Part shown: one piece after another, positions 1-9,706 of the stretch
Numbering within the stretch: position 1 is the first letter of the stretch
How the letters are laid out: every line of letters begins with the position of its first letter
Origin: Methanosarcina flavescens
GTDB taxonomy: Archaea > Halobacteriota > Methanosarcinia > Methanosarcinales > Methanosarcinaceae
DNA: 64,000 nucleotides
Assembly: GCF_001304615.2 (NCBI RefSeq)
Contig: NZ_CP032683.1
Coordinates: 2,914,001-2,978,000 of the forward strand
Reading direction: 5' to 3'
Notes under the pieces: model-generated
The model's database searches: none
Seen by the model: the letters and a program-made list of their open reading frames with translations, nothing else
What the model was told of the DNA's origin: nothing
Made by a program: the position numbers and the translations under genes

Positions 1-372
1 AACGGGGTTCTTGTAGGGGAAGTATCATCAATTGAAGGTGGAGTCATCAAAAAAAGGAAACTTTATGCCTCAGCTGGAAATTACGCGATTGCCGAGCTAA
101 GGGACTCCGAATTAACCTTAACCTCACACGCAAAGGGAAGCACCTTAATAGTCCTCGGAAACGAATTCACAAAGCAGATAGCCAATAAATGCTTCAAGGA
201 CAACTGGACAAAGAAAAGCACTTTTCAAGATGCTGTAAAAATCCTCATGCTCTGTATGGAAACCGCAGCGAGGAAGACTGCATCTGTGAGCCAGCAGTTC
301 TATTTAATTCAGACAACTTCGAATGTTGATGTTTTGAAAGCTGTGGAAATGGATAAAACACAGAAAGCTTGA
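1..372 (+). CDS. C-terminal part of a DUF2121-like archaeal protein (5' end outside window)
   Basis: Frame 1 is open from the first base to a TGA at 370-372, giving the last 123 residues of a protein. It begins with NGVLVGEVSSIEGG, followed by basic KKRKLYASAG and a C-terminal helix containing METAARKTASVSQQF. From memory this resembles the archaeal DUF2121 family, which is conserved in methanogens and has no established function; this could not be checked by search. A degenerate copy of its distal coding region recurs at 1098-1190, downstream of the next gene. The open frame is certain; the family name is moderate. Confidence 0.7.
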   Translation, partial: NGVLVGEVSSIEGGVIKKRKLYASAGNYAIAELRDSELTLTSHAKGSTLIVLGNEFTKQIANKCFKDNWTKKSTFQDAVKILMLCMETAARKTASVSQQFYLIQTTSNVDVLKAVEMDKTQKA

Positions 373-499
373 AAGTTAGCCTGGCAGAATCGAAAATCTT
401 AGCCCGTGTTTCAAAGTGTACACAAAACGTGCGCCGTCTCTTTTGTTTTCTCTTTTTATCATAATAAGTAATCTGGAGATTTTTCTCAATTTTATAATT

Positions 500-512
500 A
501 GATTTATATAAA
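500..512 (+). promoter_or_regulatory. candidate TATA box upstream of the echC-like gene
   Basis: The sequence AGATTTATATAAA lies about 50-60 nt upstream of the start at 562/568 and matches an archaeal TATA element. Transcription would then begin about 25 nt downstream and leave a short leader. This is inference from the motif and spacing only. Confidence 0.4.
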
Positions 513-561
513 ATAAGATAATTATAAAGTAGTAATAACAACTAAAAATAAAATTAAAGAG

Positions 562-1059
562 ATGATTATGGGACTATCAAAATCTCCATGGATTATACAC
601 GTAAATTGTAATAGTTGTAATGGCTGCGATATTGAAGTATTAGCCTGTCTTACCCCTCTATATGACGCTGAAAGGTTTGGTATTTTAAACATAGGCACCC
701 CCAAGCAGGCGGACATAATGGTGGTTACAGGCGCGGTAAATTACAAAAATGTAAACGTACTTAAAAACATCTACAACCAGATCCCTGATCCAAAAGTTGT
801 TCTGGCAGTCGGAGCCTGTGCATCCACTGGTGGGATTTTCCACGGGTGCTATAACGTAATAGGCGGAGTGGATCAGGTAATACCAGTAGATGTATATGTT
901 CCAGGATGTACTCCAAGACCTGAAGCCATAATTGACGGAATAGTGGCATGCCTCCCAATACTTGAAGAAAAGAAGAAAAAGAATATCAAAGGACAAGAGG
1001 TAAAACTCAAAGGAAGCGAAGCGCTATCAACCGATAATTTGGCGAGCACGACAGCCTGA
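562..1059 (+). CDS. echC: EchC-like small subunit of membrane-bound [NiFe] hydrogenase (NuoB/20-kDa family), orphan
   Basis: The 165-aa protein has the layout of the EchC/NuoB small subunit that carries the proximal [4Fe-4S] cluster. Cysteines occur at about residues 16, 19 and 22 (NCNSCNGCD), in VGACAST and in PGCTPRPEA. The C-terminus is lysine-rich. Ech hydrogenase couples ferredoxin oxidation to H2 formation at the membrane and needs EchA, B, D, E and F. None of these is adjacent: a DUF2121-like gene lies upstream and a nuclease-like gene downstream. The start is 562 or the second ATG at 568, which better matches family N-termini. All visible cluster ligands are intact, so it is not obviously decayed. 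It could serve another complex or be a relic of a lost operon. Confidence 0.82.
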   Translation: MIMGLSKSPWIIHVNCNSCNGCDIEVLACLTPLYDAERFGILNIGTPKQADIMVVTGAVNYKNVNVLKNIYNQIPDPKVVLAVGACASTGGIFHGCYNVIGGVDQVIPVDVYVPGCTPRPEAIIDGIVACLPILEEKKKKNIKGQEVKLKGSEALSTDNLASTTA

Positions 1060-1097
1060 AGCAAACTTGAGTGAATTTAAATAGCTGTTTGGCGAGG

Positions 1098-1190
1098 CAG
1101 ATAGCTAGCTAGTAAATGCTTTAAGGACAACTGGGTTAGGAAAACTAGCCTGTCAGAAGTACAGGAAAAAATGAAAAAAATAGAAAATTA
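1098..1190 (+). pseudogene. decayed duplicate of the 3' part of the DUF2121-like gene
   Basis: GCAGATAGC followed by AGTAAATGCTTTAAGGACAA and CTGG closely repeats 174-207 of the first gene (GCAGATAGC, AATAAATGCTTCAAGGACAA, CTGG), with a 4-bp insertion. Weaker similarity continues to a TAG near 1190. The copy has in-frame stops and no start. The echC-like gene therefore sits between a gene end and a degenerate duplicate of that end. Confidence 0.65.
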
Positions 1191-1641
1191 GTTTTTCTAA
1201 ATTTTCTCGCTTTTATTATTTCTACCAAATAATTTTGTTTTCTAATTATTAAGTTTTTGAGTCGGTTTTCTAATTATAAAAATTATTTTAAAATCCTTAT
1301 TTATGAGTTGACTTTAAAACTCAAAATTAGATCCCTTGATTTCAAATTCTCAATAACCAATCGAGTCTCCGGTCATAAATTTATTCTAAAAATTCTTATT
1401 GATGTGAGATATATTTTTGGTTTTATGATGGGATCTATTAGATGAAGACTAATTTTTGGATGAGCTAGTATAGAGCTGAGAATTACTTATTTGTTTCAAC
1501 ATTTGAAAATATTCAAACATCAAAGAGCCAAGGATAATATACAAAATTATGACAAGACATACATAAAACAGTAAATATATCTGTAAAGATGTTATGATAC
1601 TTTTAGATCTTGTTATTCTTTTATAAAGGAGTAGAAATATA
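1191..1641. other. AT-rich intergenic region
   Basis: No gene can be supported here. The sequence is AT-rich with T tracts just after the decayed duplicate (1192-1260). The only regulatory-looking site is AAAGGAGTAGAAATATA ahead of the ATG at 1642, a Shine-Dalgarno for the next gene. Confidence 0.5.
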
Positions 1642-2745
1642 ATGGATTTCATAGACCAAATAAAAGTATTGTCCGCAAAGATTCCAAAGCTATCTGAAAG
1701 TATAAAAACTGAAGAAGCTACAAAAAATGCTCTTGTAATGCCTCTTTTAAATATATTGGGATACAATGTTTTTGATCCAACTGAAGTTGTTCCCGAATTT
1801 ACGACCGATTATGGAACAAAAAAAGGAGAGAAGGTTGATTATGCTATTATTCAGGATGGTAAACCAATAATACTGATAGAATGCAAAAATATTGATGCTG
1901 ACTTAGATAAAGAACATGCTTCTCAACTGTTCAGGTATTTTAGTGTAAGTGAAGCAAAAATTGGAATCCTAACAAATGGAGTCATATATCGTTTTTATAC
2001 AGATATCGATGCTCCAAATAAAATGGATGATAAACCATTTTTGGAGATTAACTTATTAGACATTAAAGAACCTTTAATAAATGAATTGAAGCGGTTCAAA
2101 AAAGAATCCTTTAATATTGATGATTTGGCAAATGTTGCCTGTGAATTGAGATATACAAAGGAAATCAAACAGATACTTGCTAACGAAATTAATTCTCCAT
2201 CTGAAGAGTTTGTTAAATATTTTACTAAGAAGGTAACCAGCTCTCCTTTTACTCAAAGTGTCCGTGAAAGATTTACTGTTCTTACTAAAAATGCTCTCAA
2301 TCAGTTTATCAATGACAAGATAAATGAAAGATTAAAATTTGCTATGACTGAGGATTCGCTTTCTCCTAATTCAACAGAACATGTGCAAACCTCAATTTTT
2401 AATGAAGGCAAAGAGCAACCATCATCCGATATTTTAGATGCTAAACCAGAGAGAATTGAAACAACTGAAGAAGAGTTAGAAGGGTATTATATAATAAAGG
2501 CAATTCTTCGTGAAAGCTTAGATCCAAAAAGAATTGCTCTTAGAGATAAGAAATCTTACTGTGGTGTGTTACTAGATGACAATAACAGAAAACCTATTTG
2601 TCGCATGTATTTCAATACTAAGCAAAAATATCTAGGCTTATTCACTGAAAACAAAGATGAAGAAAAAGTTCCCATAGATGATTTGAACTGCATATATGAC
2701 TATGCAGATACGTTGAAAAATACAGTTAGGAATTACGATAAATAA
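1642..2745 (+). CDS. type I restriction enzyme R (HSDR_N)-like nuclease-domain protein, solitary
   Basis: The 367-aa protein begins with a PD-(D/E)XK-type nuclease core: an upstream Glu in KTEEATKNALVMPLL, the catalytic Asp in KVDYAII, and ECK in LIECKN. This is the pattern of the HsdR_N / COG4748 family. The second half is helical, and a C-terminal module (about 280-360) may be a small beta domain. No HsdM, HsdS or helicase gene is nearby, and the protein lacks the helicase part of a full HsdR. It is likely a stand-alone restriction-like or defence-related DNase, cytoplasmic. Start is supported by AAAGGAG 10 nt upstream of the ATG. Codon use is AT-rich compared with the next gene. Confidence 0.75.
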   Translation: MDFIDQIKVLSAKIPKLSESIKTEEATKNALVMPLLNILGYNVFDPTEVVPEFTTDYGTKKGEKVDYAIIQDGKPIILIECKNIDADLDKEHASQLFRYFSVSEAKIGILTNGVIYRFYTDIDAPNKMDDKPFLEINLLDIKEPLINELKRFKKESFNIDDLANVACELRYTKEIKQILANEINSPSEEFVKYFTKKVTSSPFTQSVRERFTVLTKNALNQFINDKINERLKFAMTEDSLSPNSTEHVQTSIFNEGKEQPSSDILDAKPERIETTEEELEGYYIIKAILRESLDPKRIALRDKKSYCGVLLDDNNRKPICRMYFNTKQKYLGLFTENKDEEKVPIDDLNCIYDYADTLKNTVRNYDK

Positions 2746-3049
2746 AAAAAGCAGCAATATAAGGAAAGAATAAACTAATTTTTCAAATAATCTCCTCTTT
2801 TAATGTGAATTCTGGAGCAAGAAAGATAAGTTAAAGGAAGCTTCCACTGATTCTAGAAGATACTTATTTCTGAGACAGGATATGCCTGAATGCTTGTATG
2901 ATGAGAAACAGATATTGATACATGTACTGTCCCTAAATAGCCTTTAGTTATACTTTCATTTATCGAGAAAGTAGGAAACTTAATATAAAAATTAAAATTT
3001 TTGATTTCCCGATTAATAATTAATACAACTTATACAATTATTCCCTTTC
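2746..3049. other. intergenic region, no gene seen
   Basis: About 300 bp between the nuclease-like gene and the oxoprolinase gene. It is AT-rich and holds no supported ORF. An AT stretch at 2985-3035 may contain the promoter of the oxoprolinase gene, whose ATG has no clear Shine-Dalgarno and may be read from a very short leader. Confidence 0.4.
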
Positions 3050-6000
3050 ATGTCCCCCAAAGCCGGATGGCAGTTCTGGATTGATCGTGGAGGCACGTTT
3101 ACTGATATCGTTGCTCGCAGTCCTGATGGAAAAATAATCACTCACAAGCTTCTTTCAGACGATCCGTGCCACTATAAGGATGCAGCCATGAATGGGATTC
3201 GGCAGATTCTCGGGCTGCCAGGAGATGCACCGCTGCCCGCTGAAATTATAGAATCCGTTAAGATGGGAACAACGGTCGGCACAAATGCTCTGCTTGAACG
3301 GAAAGGGGAAAGGACTGTTCTTGTTATAAACCGGGGGTTCAGGGATGTCCTGAGAATCGGGTATCAAAACCGTCCGGATATTTTTGCTCAGAAGATCGAA
3401 CTTCCTGACCAGCTTTATGAGAGAGTTATCGAGGTGTCCGGCAGGGTCGGAGCCGGCGGGGAGGAGCTTGCAGCCCTGGATCTTGAAAATGCAAGAAAAG
3501 AGCTTGAAGCGGCTTTTGAAGCCGGAATTCGCTCGGCTGCAATTGTACTCATGCATGCGTACAGGTTTCCTGAGCATGAGCTTAAACTCGGCAGGCTTGC
3601 CAGGGAAATCGGGTTTACGCAGGTGTCACTCTCCCATCAGACAAGCCCGTTAATTAAACTCGTAAGTAGGGGGGAAACGACCGTGGTGGATGCTTATCTC
3701 TCTCCTGTGCTCCGCAGGTATGTTGATATGGTTCAGAAATCCCTTGAAGACGGCAGGGAAGAGAAAAAAAGTGAAGGTGGAATAGAAAAAAGAAGAGGGG
3801 AGACAAGAGATAGTGAAAATGAAGAGAGGAATGGAAAAGAGAAGGAATCTGAAAAAACTCCCAGGTTAATGTTCATGCAGTCCAGCGGAGGGCTTACGGA
3901 CGCCGACACTTTTCAGGGCAAGGACTGCATCCTATCTGGTCCGGCTGGGGGAATCGTTGGGGCTGTTGCTACCTCGGAAATGGCAGGGGCAAAGAAAATA
4001 ATTACTTTCGATATGGGAGGCACTTCCACGGATGTAGCCCAGTACAGCGGGGAGTACGAGCGCAGTCTTGAAACTGAGATTGCAGGGGTGCGCCTGCATA
4101 CTCCCATGATGCGCATCCATACGGTTGCAGCAGGCGGAGGCTCCATACTTCATTATGAGGGGGGCAGGTTCAGGGTAGGCCTGGATTCGGCAGGTTCGGA
4201 CCCTGGGCCGGCGTGTTACAGAAAAGGTGGACCACTTACGGTTACTGACTGCAATGTCATGCTTGGAAAACTGCAGCCTGCATTTTTTCCGGCTATTTTT
4301 GGACTCAATGCCGATCAGCCGCTTGACTCTGAGCTTGTGCGCAGGAAGTTCACAGAGCTTGCTGAAAGGGTTTCAGGAGAAGGCAAAAGTGAAGGCAGAA
4401 GCGAAAGCGAAAATGACGGTAATATCTGGACACCTGAGCAGGTAGCCGAGGGTTTCCTTTCGGTTGCGGTTGAGAATATGGCAAACGCCATCAAAAAAAT
4501 CTCGGTCCAGCGGGGCTACAATATAAAGGAATATACCCTCTGCTGTTTCGGAGGAGCTGCTGCCCAGCACGCCTGCAGGGTTGCAGATAGCCTCGGGATC
4601 AAGAGCATTTTCATTCATCCTTATGCAGGCGTGCTCTCGGCATACGGCATGGGACTTGCAGACCAGAGGCTGATAAAAGAGCACTATGTGGGCAGCGAAC
4701 TCTCAGATACGCTGGTAGAAGATTTGGAAACGGTGTTTTTTGGGCTTGAAAATGAGGGCTGTCGGCTCATGCGCGAACAGGGAGTGCAGGAAGATAAAAT
4801 TACGTCACTCTATAAAGCGCATATGCGTTATGCAGGCTCGGATACGCAGCTGGTTGTCGATTTTGGGGATAAGGATGCTCTAAGGAAAGGCTTCGAGGAA
4901 GCCCACAGGAAACACTTCGGATTTATAATGGAGGGAAAGCCCATAATTATTGAAGCTGTTTCCGTAGAAACTATCGGGATTAATGAGAGGGTTACTGACT
5001 CTGTGCTGGAAAAGGAAGAAAATCCGGTTATCTCTCCTGTTGCTAAAGTCAGGATGTATAGCAATGGAGAATTTCACGAGACACCAGTTCTCAATAGGGA
5101 CGAGCTTAAACCCGGAACCTGCATAAGCGGGCCCGCGATGCTTATAGAGAAAAACACGACAATTATTCTCGAACCCGGTTGGGAAGGGAGGGTTACTGAA
5201 CGCAACCATCTTCTCCTTAAAAGAAAAACTCCGCTTCCAGCTCAGATAGCTATAGGAACTGATGTCGATCCTGTAATGCTTGAGATATTTAATAACAGGT
5301 TCATGTCGGTTGCCGAGCAGATGGGGTTCACCCTGCAGAATACTGCCCACTCGGTAAACATAAAGGAAAGGCTGGATTTTTCCTGTGCCGTTTTCGATGG
5401 GCAGGGGAACCTCATAGCAAATGCTCCTCATATCCCTGTGCACCTGGGCTCAATGGGAGAATGCGTAAAGTCCCTTATCCGGAAGCAATTAAAGGGAATG
5501 CGACCAGGGGATGTGTATCTTATCAATTCCCCATACAACGGGGGAACCCATCTCCCTGATATCACGGTTGTTACCCCAATGTTTGGAGATTCCGGGAAAA
5601 TCCTGTTTTACCTGGCTTCGAGAGGTCATCATGCCGATGTAGGAGGAATCAGTCCCGGTTCCGTGCCTCCTGGCAGCAGGACAATCTCGGAAGAAGGAGT
5701 TTTGAGCGAGGGCATGAAAATTATTAAACAGGGTCGTTTCTGTGAAGAAAGACTGAAAGCCTGGCTAGGCTCAGGAAAATATCCTGCAAGAAATCCTGCT
5801 CAGAATATTGCTGATATTCGCGCACAGATTGCTGCAAACGAAAAAGGACTTTCCGAACTGCGCAGGATGATTGAGGAGTTTTCCCTTGAGACGGTTGAAG
5901 CGTATATGGGTCATGTGCAGGATAACGCCGAGGAAGCGGTCAGAAGAGTTATTGACAGGCTTGCTGATGGGGAATTCACATATAAACTCGATGACGGAAA

Positions 6001-6853
6001 TGCCATCCGGGTAAAAGTTACAATTGATCGCGAAAACCGGGGTGCAAGAATTGATTTTACAGGTACCTCCCCCCAGCTTCCGAATAACTTCAATGCTCCA
6101 GCTTCAGTTTGCATTGCTGCTATACTCTACGCTTTCAGGACGCTTGTAAAAAGTGACATTCCCCTTAATGCAGGCTGCCTGAGGCCGCTTGAGATTATTA
6201 TCCCTGAAGGCTCACTGCTGAGACCTGAGCCGCCTGCTGCTGTTGTTGCAGGCAATGTTGAAACATCGCAGTATATTGTTGATGCCCTTTTTGGAGCCCT
6301 GGGCAAGCTTGCAGCTTCCCAGGGTACGATGAACAATTTTACCTTCGGAGATGCAGATTTCCAGTATTATGAGACCATTTGTGGAGGTGCAGGGGCAGGT
6401 CCGGGTTTTTCAGGAGCGGATGCCGTCCACACTCATATGACCAACTCAAGGATTACCGACCCTGAAATCCTTGAGACAAGGTTTCCGGTTTTACTTGAGG
6501 AGTTTTCCATACGGGAAGGAAGCGGTGGAGAAGGCAAGTTCAGGGGTGGAAACGGGGTTATCCGAAAGTTCAGGTTCCTGAAAGATATGAACGTCGCCAT
6601 TCTCTCAAGCCACAGGAAATTCCCGCCTTTTGGGCTCAAAGGCGGAAGACCCGGAAAGTGCGGAAGGAACCTGCTTATCCGCACGGATGGCAGTGTTCTT
6701 GAAGTTGGAGGTCAGGCTGAGATTGCGCTGAAGACAGGCGAGCTTTTTGTAATTGAAACTCCGGGCGGTGGGGGTTATGGCGAACTGTCAGAACCTGAGA
6801 AAGTAAACAGGAAACAGAATAAAACAAAAGTCAAGCAGGAGTCAACCAGATAA
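3050..6853 (+). CDS. fused 5-oxoprolinase / N-methylhydantoinase A-B (HyuA-HyuB)
   Basis: The 1267-aa protein joins a HyuA/oxoprolinase ATPase half (about 1-720: N-terminal [49 protein letters not shown]) to a HyuB half (about 730-1250: [49 protein letters not shown]-terminal ETPGGGGYG). This is the arrangement of ATP-dependent 5-oxoprolinase, which opens 5-oxoproline to glutamate; hydantoins are the alternative substrate. Two charged low-complexity insertions, at about 238-275 and 447-463, are rich in Glu, Lys, Arg and Ser and look like expanded loops. GC is higher than in the flanks. It stands alone, with no transporter nearby. Substrate cannot be decided from sequence. Confidence 0.9.
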   Translation: MSPKAGWQFWIDRGGTFTDIVARSPDGKIITHKLLSDDPCHYKDAAMNGIRQILGLPGDAPLPAEIIESVKMGTTVGTNALLERKGERTVLVINRGFRDVLRIGYQNRPDIFAQKIELPDQLYERVIEVSGRVGAGGEELAALDLENARKELEAAFEAGIRSAAIVLMHAYRFPEHELKLGRLAREIGFTQVSLSHQTSPLIKLVSRGETTVVDAYLSPVLRRYVDMVQKSLEDGREEKKSEGGIEKRRGETRDSENEERNGKEKESEKTPRLMFMQSSGGLTDADTFQGKDCILSGPAGGIVGAVATSEMAGAKKIITFDMGGTSTDVAQYSGEYERSLETEIAGVRLHTPMMRIHTVAAGGGSILHYEGGRFRVGLDSAGSDPGPACYRKGGPLTVTDCNVMLGKLQPAFFPAIFGLNADQPLDSELVRRKFTELAERVSGEGKSEGRSESENDGNIWTPEQVAEGFLSVAVENMANAIKKISVQRGYNIKEYTLCCFGGAAAQHACRVADSLGIKSIFIHPYAGVLSAYGMGLADQRLIKEHYVGSELSDTLVEDLETVFFGLENEGCRLMREQGVQEDKITSLYKAHMRYAGSDTQLVVDFGDKDALRKGFEEAHRKHFGFIMEGKPIIIEAVSVETIGINERVTDSVLEKEENPVISPVAKVRMYSNGEFHETPVLNRDELKPGTCISGPAMLIEKNTTIILEPGWEGRVTERNHLLLKRKTPLPAQIAIGTDVDPVMLEIFNNRFMSVAEQMGFTLQNTAHSVNIKERLDFSCAVFDGQGNLIANAPHIPVHLGSMGECVKSLIRKQLKGMRPGDVYLINSPYNGGTHLPDITVVTPMFGDSGKILFYLASRGHHADVGGISPGSVPPGSRTISEEGVLSEGMKIIKQGRFCEERLKAWLGSGKYPARNPAQNIADIRAQIAANEKGLSELRRMIEEFSLETVEAYMGHVQDNAEEAVRRVIDRLADGEFTYKLDDGNAIRVKVTIDRENRGARIDFTGTSPQLPNNFNAPASVCIAAILYAFRTLVKSDIPLNAGCLRPLEIIIPEGSLLRPEPPAAVVAGNVETSQYIVDALFGALGKLAASQGTMNNFTFGDADFQYYETICGGAGAGPGFSGADAVHTHMTNSRITDPEILETRFPVLLEEFSIREGSGGEGKFRGGNGVIRKFRFLKDMNVAILSSHRKFPPFGLKGGRPGKCGRNLLIRTDGSVLEVGGQAEIALKTGELFVIETPGGGGYGELSEPEKVNRKQNKTKVKQESTR

Positions 6854-6942
6854 AGCTCACAAAAAAGGAGGAGTAAATCAAAATAGAGGTGTTAAAAAGG
6901 ATTATTTTGGAAGGTAGGGCCTTCTTAATTCATATTTCGATT

Positions 6943-7479
6943 CTATCTTATAATCCTGTAAGTGTATTCAAAGTCTCCACCAGGCTTTCCGTCTCCATCC
7001 CCATCAAGGGCAATACCACGCTCATCCATTATGAATCCAGACCCTGTTCCGCTTCCACGTAAAGTAACTGTTATTTCAGCGCCTGACTCATCCATAGGAT
7101 ATTCATCATAAGGACGGAACATTAGCATTCTGGAACCTATATCTAGCAGACCATCGACAGGCTTTTTTGATGCAGAACTTCTAATTATTACGGTTTCTTT
7201 CGTAATGGTTGCGTTATTCATAGGCATGTCGAATTCGATCCAGATAGGGGAATCATGCCTGAAAGCAAACGTCTGCCTGTCAGGATAGATGGACTTAACC
7301 CTCGGAGGAGACTGTCCAAGCTTGAAAGGATTGGAAAAAGATTTTAAAGCTTCTGGAAGGAACTTATCATAGCATATGCGTTTTTTAACGGTATATATGA
7401 TGGCAGCTCCTGCAAATGCCCCCAGCAGGAGTTTACGCCATTTATTCACTTTGTACAGGTTATACCCTCTCCAGCTCAT
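6943..7479 (-). CDS. membrane-anchored protein with SbsA/Big_5-type Ig-like domain
   Basis: The 178-aa protein has one N-terminal membrane segment (LLLGAFAGAAIIYTVKK, about 17-33) and then an Ig-like domain: VKSIYPDRQTFAFRHDSPIW, IEFDMPMNNATI, ITVTLRGSGTGSG. Next comes an Asp/Gly-rich stretch (ALDGDGDGKPGGDFEY) that could bind Ca2+. This pattern matches SbsA Ig-like (Big_5) domains of archaeal surface proteins. Its start overlaps the stop of the upstream gene by 4 bp (ATGA type), so the two are translationally coupled. The membrane segment closely copies one in that upstream protein. Likely anchored with the Ig domain outside. Confidence 0.7.
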   Translation of the reverse strand: MSWRGYNLYKVNKWRKLLLGAFAGAAIIYTVKKRICYDKFLPEALKSFSNPFKLGQSPPRVKSIYPDRQTFAFRHDSPIWIEFDMPMNNATITKETVIIRSSASKKPVDGLLDIGSRMLMFRPYDEYPMDESGAEITVTLRGSGTGSGFIMDERGIALDGDGDGKPGGDFEYTYRIIR

Positions 7480-7829
7480 TCCATTTCGATCCTGTACCCG
7501 CTCTTTTTAGCAGCCTGTTTCTTAAGAGCGTATATGATTGCAGCACCAGCAAGCACACCAAGAGTTATTTTACCGATTCTCATTAAAGACTTCCTACCTT
7601 TCTCAATCTCAATTGGTCCACTTGGCATGATCTCTTCTTCAGGTTCTATTTCAATTTCTATTTCTTTTTCAGGTTTCTCTGATTTCAGTTTATTAAGAAG
7701 ATATGCCCCCAGAGCCAGCTTAGCATACTTACGCAAGATACCCTTACTCCCTGGAGATCTCCCTGATTTCATTTTCTTCATTATATATGCACTCAGCGCT
7801 AGCTTACCGTACTTTCTCATGTTTAGCAA
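7476..7829 (-). CDS. small membrane protein with internal repeats
   Basis: The 117-aa protein has no recognised family. It contains two similar cationic helices (RKYGKLALSAYIMKKMKS near residue 5 and RKYAKLALGAYLLNKLKS near 33). An acidic stretch (EIEIEIEPEEE) follows, then a membrane helix, ITLGVLAGAAIIYALKK. That last motif recurs in the downstream Ig-like protein. The best start is TTG at 7829, five nt behind GGGGGTG; an ATG at codon 4 is the alternative. The pair forms a coupled two-gene operon, probably a small envelope complex. Function unknown. Confidence 0.62.
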   Translation of the reverse strand: MLNMRKYGKLALSAYIMKKMKSGRSPGSKGILRKYAKLALGAYLLNKLKSEKPEKEIEIEIEPEEEIMPSGPIEIEKGRKSLMRIGKITLGVLAGAAIIYALKKQAAKKSGYRIEME

Positions 7830-8073
7830 TCATGCACCCCCTCAGTTTTTCCCTTGTCGGACAGTTCCATTATTTTATAGTTCTCGCCCGGAAAGGGAAG
7901 TAATGAATTTAGTACTCCTGTATCTATCCTATAGCTCACATATTATATAACGACAACCATATAAGATATTAAATAACTTTAGACTATCTTCAAGCCTCTT
8001 GTATAGTTATAGTGACGCAGCAGATGGGAAGTGCACCCACAGGGAAAATTGAAAAAAGAAATTGATTCGAAAA
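7830..8073. other. intergenic region upstream of the membrane pair
   Basis: AT-rich spacer holding the promoter region for the minus-strand pair. No coding sequence recognised. Confidence 0.35.
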
Positions 8074-8313
8074 TTAACACTGAGTTAGAGAGTAAATTTT
8101 AACGCAAACAGGAGACAGTTCTTCTGGTTTAAGAGGTCTGTTCCCGTTATCAGACCACCAAGTATATGCTTCTTTGTCAGTTTTATACCTACAACAAGTC
8201 AGTTTTATACCTCTACAACATATTAAAGACCCAGTCTTAATTTTACAGGCATTAGAAGCATAGTTATGACTGTATATCCTGTTGGAGGATTGATACTCGT
8301 TGAATATAAACAC
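8074..8313 (-). CDS. possible 79-aa Cys-rich hypothetical, perhaps a gene remnant
   Basis: An open frame with no recognised family. The distal half (TDKEAYTWWSDNGNRPLKPE) looks more protein-like than the rest. The nucleotide sequence has a tandem near-duplication of about 22 bp around 8177-8219 (TCAGTTTTATACCT repeated), which creates the repeated Cys-Cys segments and may have disturbed an older reading frame. No clear Shine-Dalgarno was seen. It could be a decayed gene or chance. Confidence 0.25.
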   Translation of the reverse strand: MFIFNEYQSSNRIYSHNYASNACKIKTGSLICCRGIKLTCCRYKTDKEAYTWWSDNGNRPLKPEELSPVCVKIYSLTQC

Positions 8314-8317
8314 TAGC

Positions 8318-8340
8318 CAATCCTGAGCAGGAAAAGAAAT
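8318..8340. repeat. imperfect direct repeat, copy 1
   Basis: CAATCCTGAGCAGGAAAAGAAAT recurs with two changes at 8747-8769. The pair brackets a small membrane ORF on the minus strand. Confidence 0.5.
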
Positions 8341-8403
8341 TAAACGTTAGTTTTAATTTAACAGCACGTTTAACTCATCAAATTTTCTTTAAATTTATAT
8401 TTC

Positions 8404-8607
8404 TTATTGTAATATGATGCATTTATGTGGTTTAAGGAACCCCTTAGAAGCAGATATGACTTTTTTGTGTACTTCTCTCTCGTGAATAAATCTGTCGTAA
8501 ATAAACATCATAACAAGTCCACCAATCAGTCCCGCAGCAATCCCGGCGGCAGTTCCTGTTAACAGACCACCCAATACATGTATTTTCTTAATTTTTATTT
8601 CTCTTAT
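8404..8607 (-). CDS. small glycine-zipper membrane protein with a non-standard start
   Basis: An open minus-strand frame ends at TAA 8404-8406 and encodes a strongly hydrophobic glycine-rich segment (GGLLTGTAAGIAAGLIGG, then LVMMFIYDRF) followed by a basic tail. It is typical of single-pass glycine-zipper peptides. There is no ATG before the membrane segment. GGGGG at 8615-8619 lies 7 nt upstream of an in-frame ATA at 8605-8607. The only conventional alternative is TTG at 8572-8574, which has no Shine-Dalgarno. With the ATA start the protein is 67 aa, with TTG 56 aa. The frame is clear; expression is inference. Confidence 0.45.
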   Translation of the reverse strand: MREIKIKKIHVLGGLLTGTAAGIAAGLIGGLVMMFIYDRFIHEREVHKKVISASKGFLKPHKCIILQ

Positions 8608-8997
8608 TTCTATACCCCCTATATTCTGCTAACCCCTTACTTCAAATACAATTACAGCAACTTTAAGTTTTTATAACTGGTTTTTACGGCTCTCCGGGCT
8701 TCTCCTGGTTGAAGAACCAATGCTTGCCCGGATAATGGATATTCATTAATCCTGAACAGGAAAAGAAATCACCTGTTATTTTTAAATTAAAGGTGATGTT
8801 TTAACCGCGTACCTCTATTATATTAACCATAATATATATAATAGCCGCCAGATAAACCATCTAAACAAACAATTTATCACTTTGCCTGCTATCAGTTATA
8901 TAAAGTATCTGAAGAATGCCTGGAATACCAGCAGACAGGATACGTATAGTCTCGGCTCGAAAAAACCTTTTTGTATTATCGAAAAGAAACTAAAAGC
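8608..8997. other. intergenic region
   Basis: No gene seen. It holds the second copy of the 23-bp direct repeat (8747-8769) and an AT-rich stretch before the flavoredoxin gene, including TATATATAATAG near 8835, which may act as a promoter. Confidence 0.4.
8747..8769. repeat. imperfect direct repeat, copy 2
   Basis: TAATCCTGAACAGGAAAAGAAAT matches 8318-8340 at 21 of 23 positions. Confidence 0.5.
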
Positions 8998-9564
8998 ATG
9001 AAGCAATCAATAGGAGCAAAACCACTCGTGTTTCCGGCGCCGACCTGGGTAGTAGGCACTTACGATATGAACGGGATACCCAATGCCATGACTGTGGCCT
9101 GGGGAGGGATCTGCTGTTCTAACCCTCCATGTATCAGCGTATCCTTAAGAAAAGCAACTTACAGCTATGCCGGCATTATAGAAAATAAGGCATTTACTGT
9201 AAGTATCCCATCAGAAAAGTATGTAAAAGAAACCGATTACCTCGGCATTGCAAGCGGCCGGGATGAAAACAAGTTTGAGGGAGCCTGTCTCACCCCTGTT
9301 AGGAGTGAAGTTGTGCCTGCCCCATACGTCGAAGAATTTCCGGTTGTCCTTGAGTGTAAACTTCTGCATACCCTTGAAATCGGGCTTCACACCCTTTTTG
9401 TAGGAGAAATTATTGATATTAAAGCCGAAGAGTCCGTGCTTGACGAAAATAAGAACCCGGACATTGAGAAAATCCAGCCAATTATATACGGCACAGGAAA
9501 CCGGAGCTACTACAGCATCGGATGTAATATTGGAAAGGCTTTTTCGATAGGGAGAGAATGCTGA
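8998..9564 (+). CDS. flavoredoxin / flavin reductase-like domain protein
   Basis: The 188-aa protein has the features of the FMN-binding flavin reductase-like family: N-terminal [36 protein letters not shown], the FMN-contact segment [10 protein letters not shown], and [18 protein letters not shown] near the end. Such proteins bind FMN and shuttle electrons or reduce flavin in the cytoplasm. An upstream start at 8971 would add nine residues (MYYRKETKS) that do not fit the family, so the ATG at 8998 is preferred. Neither start has a clear Shine-Dalgarno. It is transcribed toward the minus-strand reductase genes and stands alone. Confidence 0.85.
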   Translation: MKQSIGAKPLVFPAPTWVVGTYDMNGIPNAMTVAWGGICCSNPPCISVSLRKATYSYAGIIENKAFTVSIPSEKYVKETDYLGIASGRDENKFEGACLTPVRSEVVPAPYVEEFPVVLECKLLHTLEIGLHTLFVGEIIDIKAEESVLDENKNPDIEKIQPIIYGTGNRSYYSIGCNIGKAFSIGREC

Positions 9565-9706
9565 ACGAAAAGGCAATAAAAAGACAGGACAGTTACATTC
9601 AGGGTTAGTATATTAACAGGCTAAATAAAGGGCCAAAAGGAGCTGTGCTCCATAGTATAGCCCAGTTATTTTTTCCCTGCCGCATCTACACGTTTCCTGA
9701 CACGTT

